In this document: positions 62,992 through 64,000 of the stretch, piece by piece | Position numbering within the stretch: the stretch's first letter is position 1 | Layout of the letters: each line of letters starts with the position of its first letter | DNA from: Paenibacillus_L residui | Lineage (GTDB): Bacteria > Bacillota > Bacilli > Paenibacillales > NBRC-103111 | Direction: 5' to 3' | Assembly (NCBI RefSeq): GCF_042677205.1 | Contig: NZ_JBHTIU010000034.1 | Span: 1 to 64,000 of the forward strand | Length of the DNA stretch: 64,000 nucleotides | Notes under the pieces: model-generated | What the model was told of the DNA's origin: nothing | Database searches by the model: none | Seen by the model: the letters and a program-made list of their open reading frames with translations, nothing else | Made by a program: the position numbers and the translations under genes

Positions 62992-63327
62992 TGAAGTTCC
63001 GGAAGGAATAGACGGGTCTTATCAGCAGAAAGATTCAGTTCCGGGATGGCTTCTCTTGTTAGATAATCCGACTGTGTCTGCTGTACACTCGAGTGCAGTC
63101 CGGGTATAGGAGCGGTTGTCGTTTGCTTCGGAGCGAAGAGTGGCCAAAGCCATTGCAGAACAAGGGCTATTGGCAGAAGATAAAAGGCTACAGCCATTTT
63201 TCCAATCGCATAACGCCAATTCGCAGGAAGGACATTTGGAGAAATGAGCCGCAATAGAAGAATACAGATCGCAACGGTACTTCCCGCAAACGGAAAGGGA
63301 GAAGAGCAGTTCCAGAAGTTGACTCAT
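62988..63327 (-). pseudogene. Frameshifted, truncated BlaR1/MecR1 (M56) N-terminal remnant
   Basis: The frame starting at ATG 63327, seven bases after GGAGGTG, encodes MSQLLELLFSLSVCGK and then loses its family likeness. Shifting the frame near 63282, at a GGGAAG where GGAAG would keep the frame, gives STVAICILLLRLISP and then NWRYAIGKMAVAFYLLP, the first two helices of an M56 BlaR1-type sensor. This second frame stops at 62988 after about 113 residues in total, before the zinc-peptidase domain (no HExxH). So the gene is both frameshifted and truncated, unless the G run is a sequencing error and the protein is a short M56-like membrane protein. Confidence 0.6.
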
Positions 63328-63393
63328 TAAACTACACCTCCCCTATTTCTCAGTACATTGCATAAGGATGAATACATACAAAACGGCATACAA

Positions 63394-63423
63394 AAAGCAC
63401 CCCATCGCACGACAGGATGCTTT
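63394..63423 (-). terminator. Terminator after the 32-residue membrane peptide gene
   Basis: On the minus strand AAAGCATCC pairs with GGGGTGCTTT (one bulge), followed by a T-run. Confidence 0.65.
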
Positions 63424-63441
63424 ATAAGCCTATTAAATGAC

Positions 63442-63540
63442 TTACAGCCCTTTGGTCTTATCATCATTGTAGGCAGCCGTCAGGATAGCCGTGATGAACA
63501 TGATGAACACAAGAATACTGATCCAGAAAGAAAGAGACAT
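63442..63540 (-). CDS. 32-residue single-pass membrane peptide
   Basis: ATG at 63540 with GGGGGGTG about six bases upstream, and a stop at 63442. The product is one hydrophobic helix (LSFWISILVFIMFITAIL, residues 3-20) with a short charged end (YNDDKTKGL). A terminator follows directly, so it has all parts of a small independent gene. I know no family name; small stress-induced or complex-stabilising membrane peptides have this form. Confidence 0.6.
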   Translation of the reverse strand: MSLSFWISILVFIMFITAILTAAYNDDKTKGL

Positions 63541-63791
63541 TAGAAGCACCCCCCGGGCATTGGTTAACTTTATTTAAGTATCGATGGCGTTCTTATAAGT
63601 AAACACCTATATTATACCCAATGAAGGTCAAAAAGAAAACGGCCAAATGTGAACATTTCCTAACACCGTCTATAGCTGTCGGCATTGTTAAAGCTGATAA
63701 ACGGAAAGTCGGCCGAAGACAAAAAAATATAGGCAGCTCCGGTGGGAACCGGTTTCGTTTTAAAGTGTCTAATAGGTTGGAGGTGAGGCCA

Positions 63792-64000
63792 GTGGAGAAA
63801 TATTTACAGTATGCATCCAAGATGGATGACCATGCTTTTCGCGAATTAATGAATGAATATGGTCAGGAGGTCTGGAATTATGCTTATTTTCTAATTCGCC
63901 GCTTTGACGCAGCGGATGATCTTGTGCAGGAGGTTTTTATCCGCGTTTATCAAAATATTGGCTCCTTTCGCGGAGAATCATCGATTAAGACATGGCTGTT
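63792..64000 (+). CDS. ECF-type RNA polymerase sigma factor, 5' part
   Basis: The gene runs off the window after 69 codons. The GTG at 63792 lies eight bases after GGAGG. The visible part is region 2 of sigma-70: FRELMNEYGQEVWNYAYFLI (region 2.1 and part of 2.2), then AADDLVQEVFIRVYQNIGSF (the DLVQEVF core-binding motif) and SIKTWL (region 2.4 start). It resembles SigX/SigW-type ECF factors of Bacillota. An anti-sigma factor would be expected downstream, outside the window. Confidence 0.85.
   Translation, partial: MEKYLQYASKMDDHAFRELMNEYGQEVWNYAYFLIRRFDAADDLVQEVFIRVYQNIGSFRGESSIKTWL

Noticed and set aside
63745..63775. Possible ECF-type promoter (GGAACC and GTGTC) before the sigma factor gene
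   Set aside because: Spacing and the -10 element do not fit ECF consensus well enough to call autoregulation.

Overview
The window looks like chromosome of a Paenibacillus-type member of the Bacillota. Supporting signs are AGGAGG-type ribosome binding sites, TTG and GTG starts, CcpA-type cre sites, several Lpl-type ABC sugar importers paired with AraC-type regulators, CuAO-stalk secreted proteins and an LCP-family protein. I see no tRNA, rRNA, CRISPR array, insertion sequence or prophage. The species call is inference from gene families only.

Layout. (1) 1-4.9 kb: a candidate structured RNA, a PslG-like anchored glycoside hydrolase, and a minus-strand operon galU - sugar-phosphate transferase - UDP-glucuronate decarboxylase. 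The operon is divergent from a small Xre-type repressor, and three copies of one 15-bp palindrome tie the region into a probable exopolysaccharide regulon. (2) 5-7.2 kb: a secreted CuAO-stalk protein, a YdjM-like membrane protein and a small hypothetical protein. (3) 7.4-20 kb (minus): a carbohydrate-use locus with a GH31 enzyme, YesM/YesN-type two-component pair, lipoprotein solute-binding protein, two permeases and a 1162-residue secreted beta-helix protein, with cre or cre-like sites at three transcription units. (4) 20.3-29.4 kb: a hypothetical protein, an OmpR-type two-component system followed by a BcrA-type ABC exporter, a GNAT enzyme, a stand-alone aminoglycoside-adenylyltransferase C-terminal domain, an SgrR-like regulator and an LCP protein. 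(5) 29.8-35 kb (minus): a glycosylation operon with a 1269-residue protein carrying two GT-C modules, a polyprenyl-phosphate GT2 and a GtrA protein. (6) 35.6-45 kb (plus): a tightly packed six-gene cluster of ATPase, HlyD-like lipoprotein, FtsX/MacB-type permease, a second ATPase with an AbrB-like tail, a solute-binding lipoprotein and a large secreted protein. I regard this as the best candidate for an undescribed system. (7) 45.2-52.7 kb: hisC, a D-aminopeptidase, ykuS, a zinc-ribbon membrane protein, and an amino-sugar operon (murQ, DUF4434, ROK kinase, TIM-barrel epimerase). (8) 52.7-53.5 kb: an intergenic repeat array. (9) 53.5-62.8 kb: a second carbohydrate locus with FAD oxidoreductase and (alpha/alpha)6-type protein on minus, and a membrane-bound AraC regulator plus complete Lpl-type ABC importer on plus. 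(10) 62.9-64 kb: a frameshifted BlaR1/MecR1-like remnant, a 32-residue membrane peptide and the start of an ECF sigma factor gene.

The genes mostly concern making and remodelling surface polysaccharides and importing plant- or cell-wall-derived glycans. Four broken or very small coding traces (near 35.3, 48.4, 56.4 and 63.1 kb) were found by reading the intergenic sequence directly.
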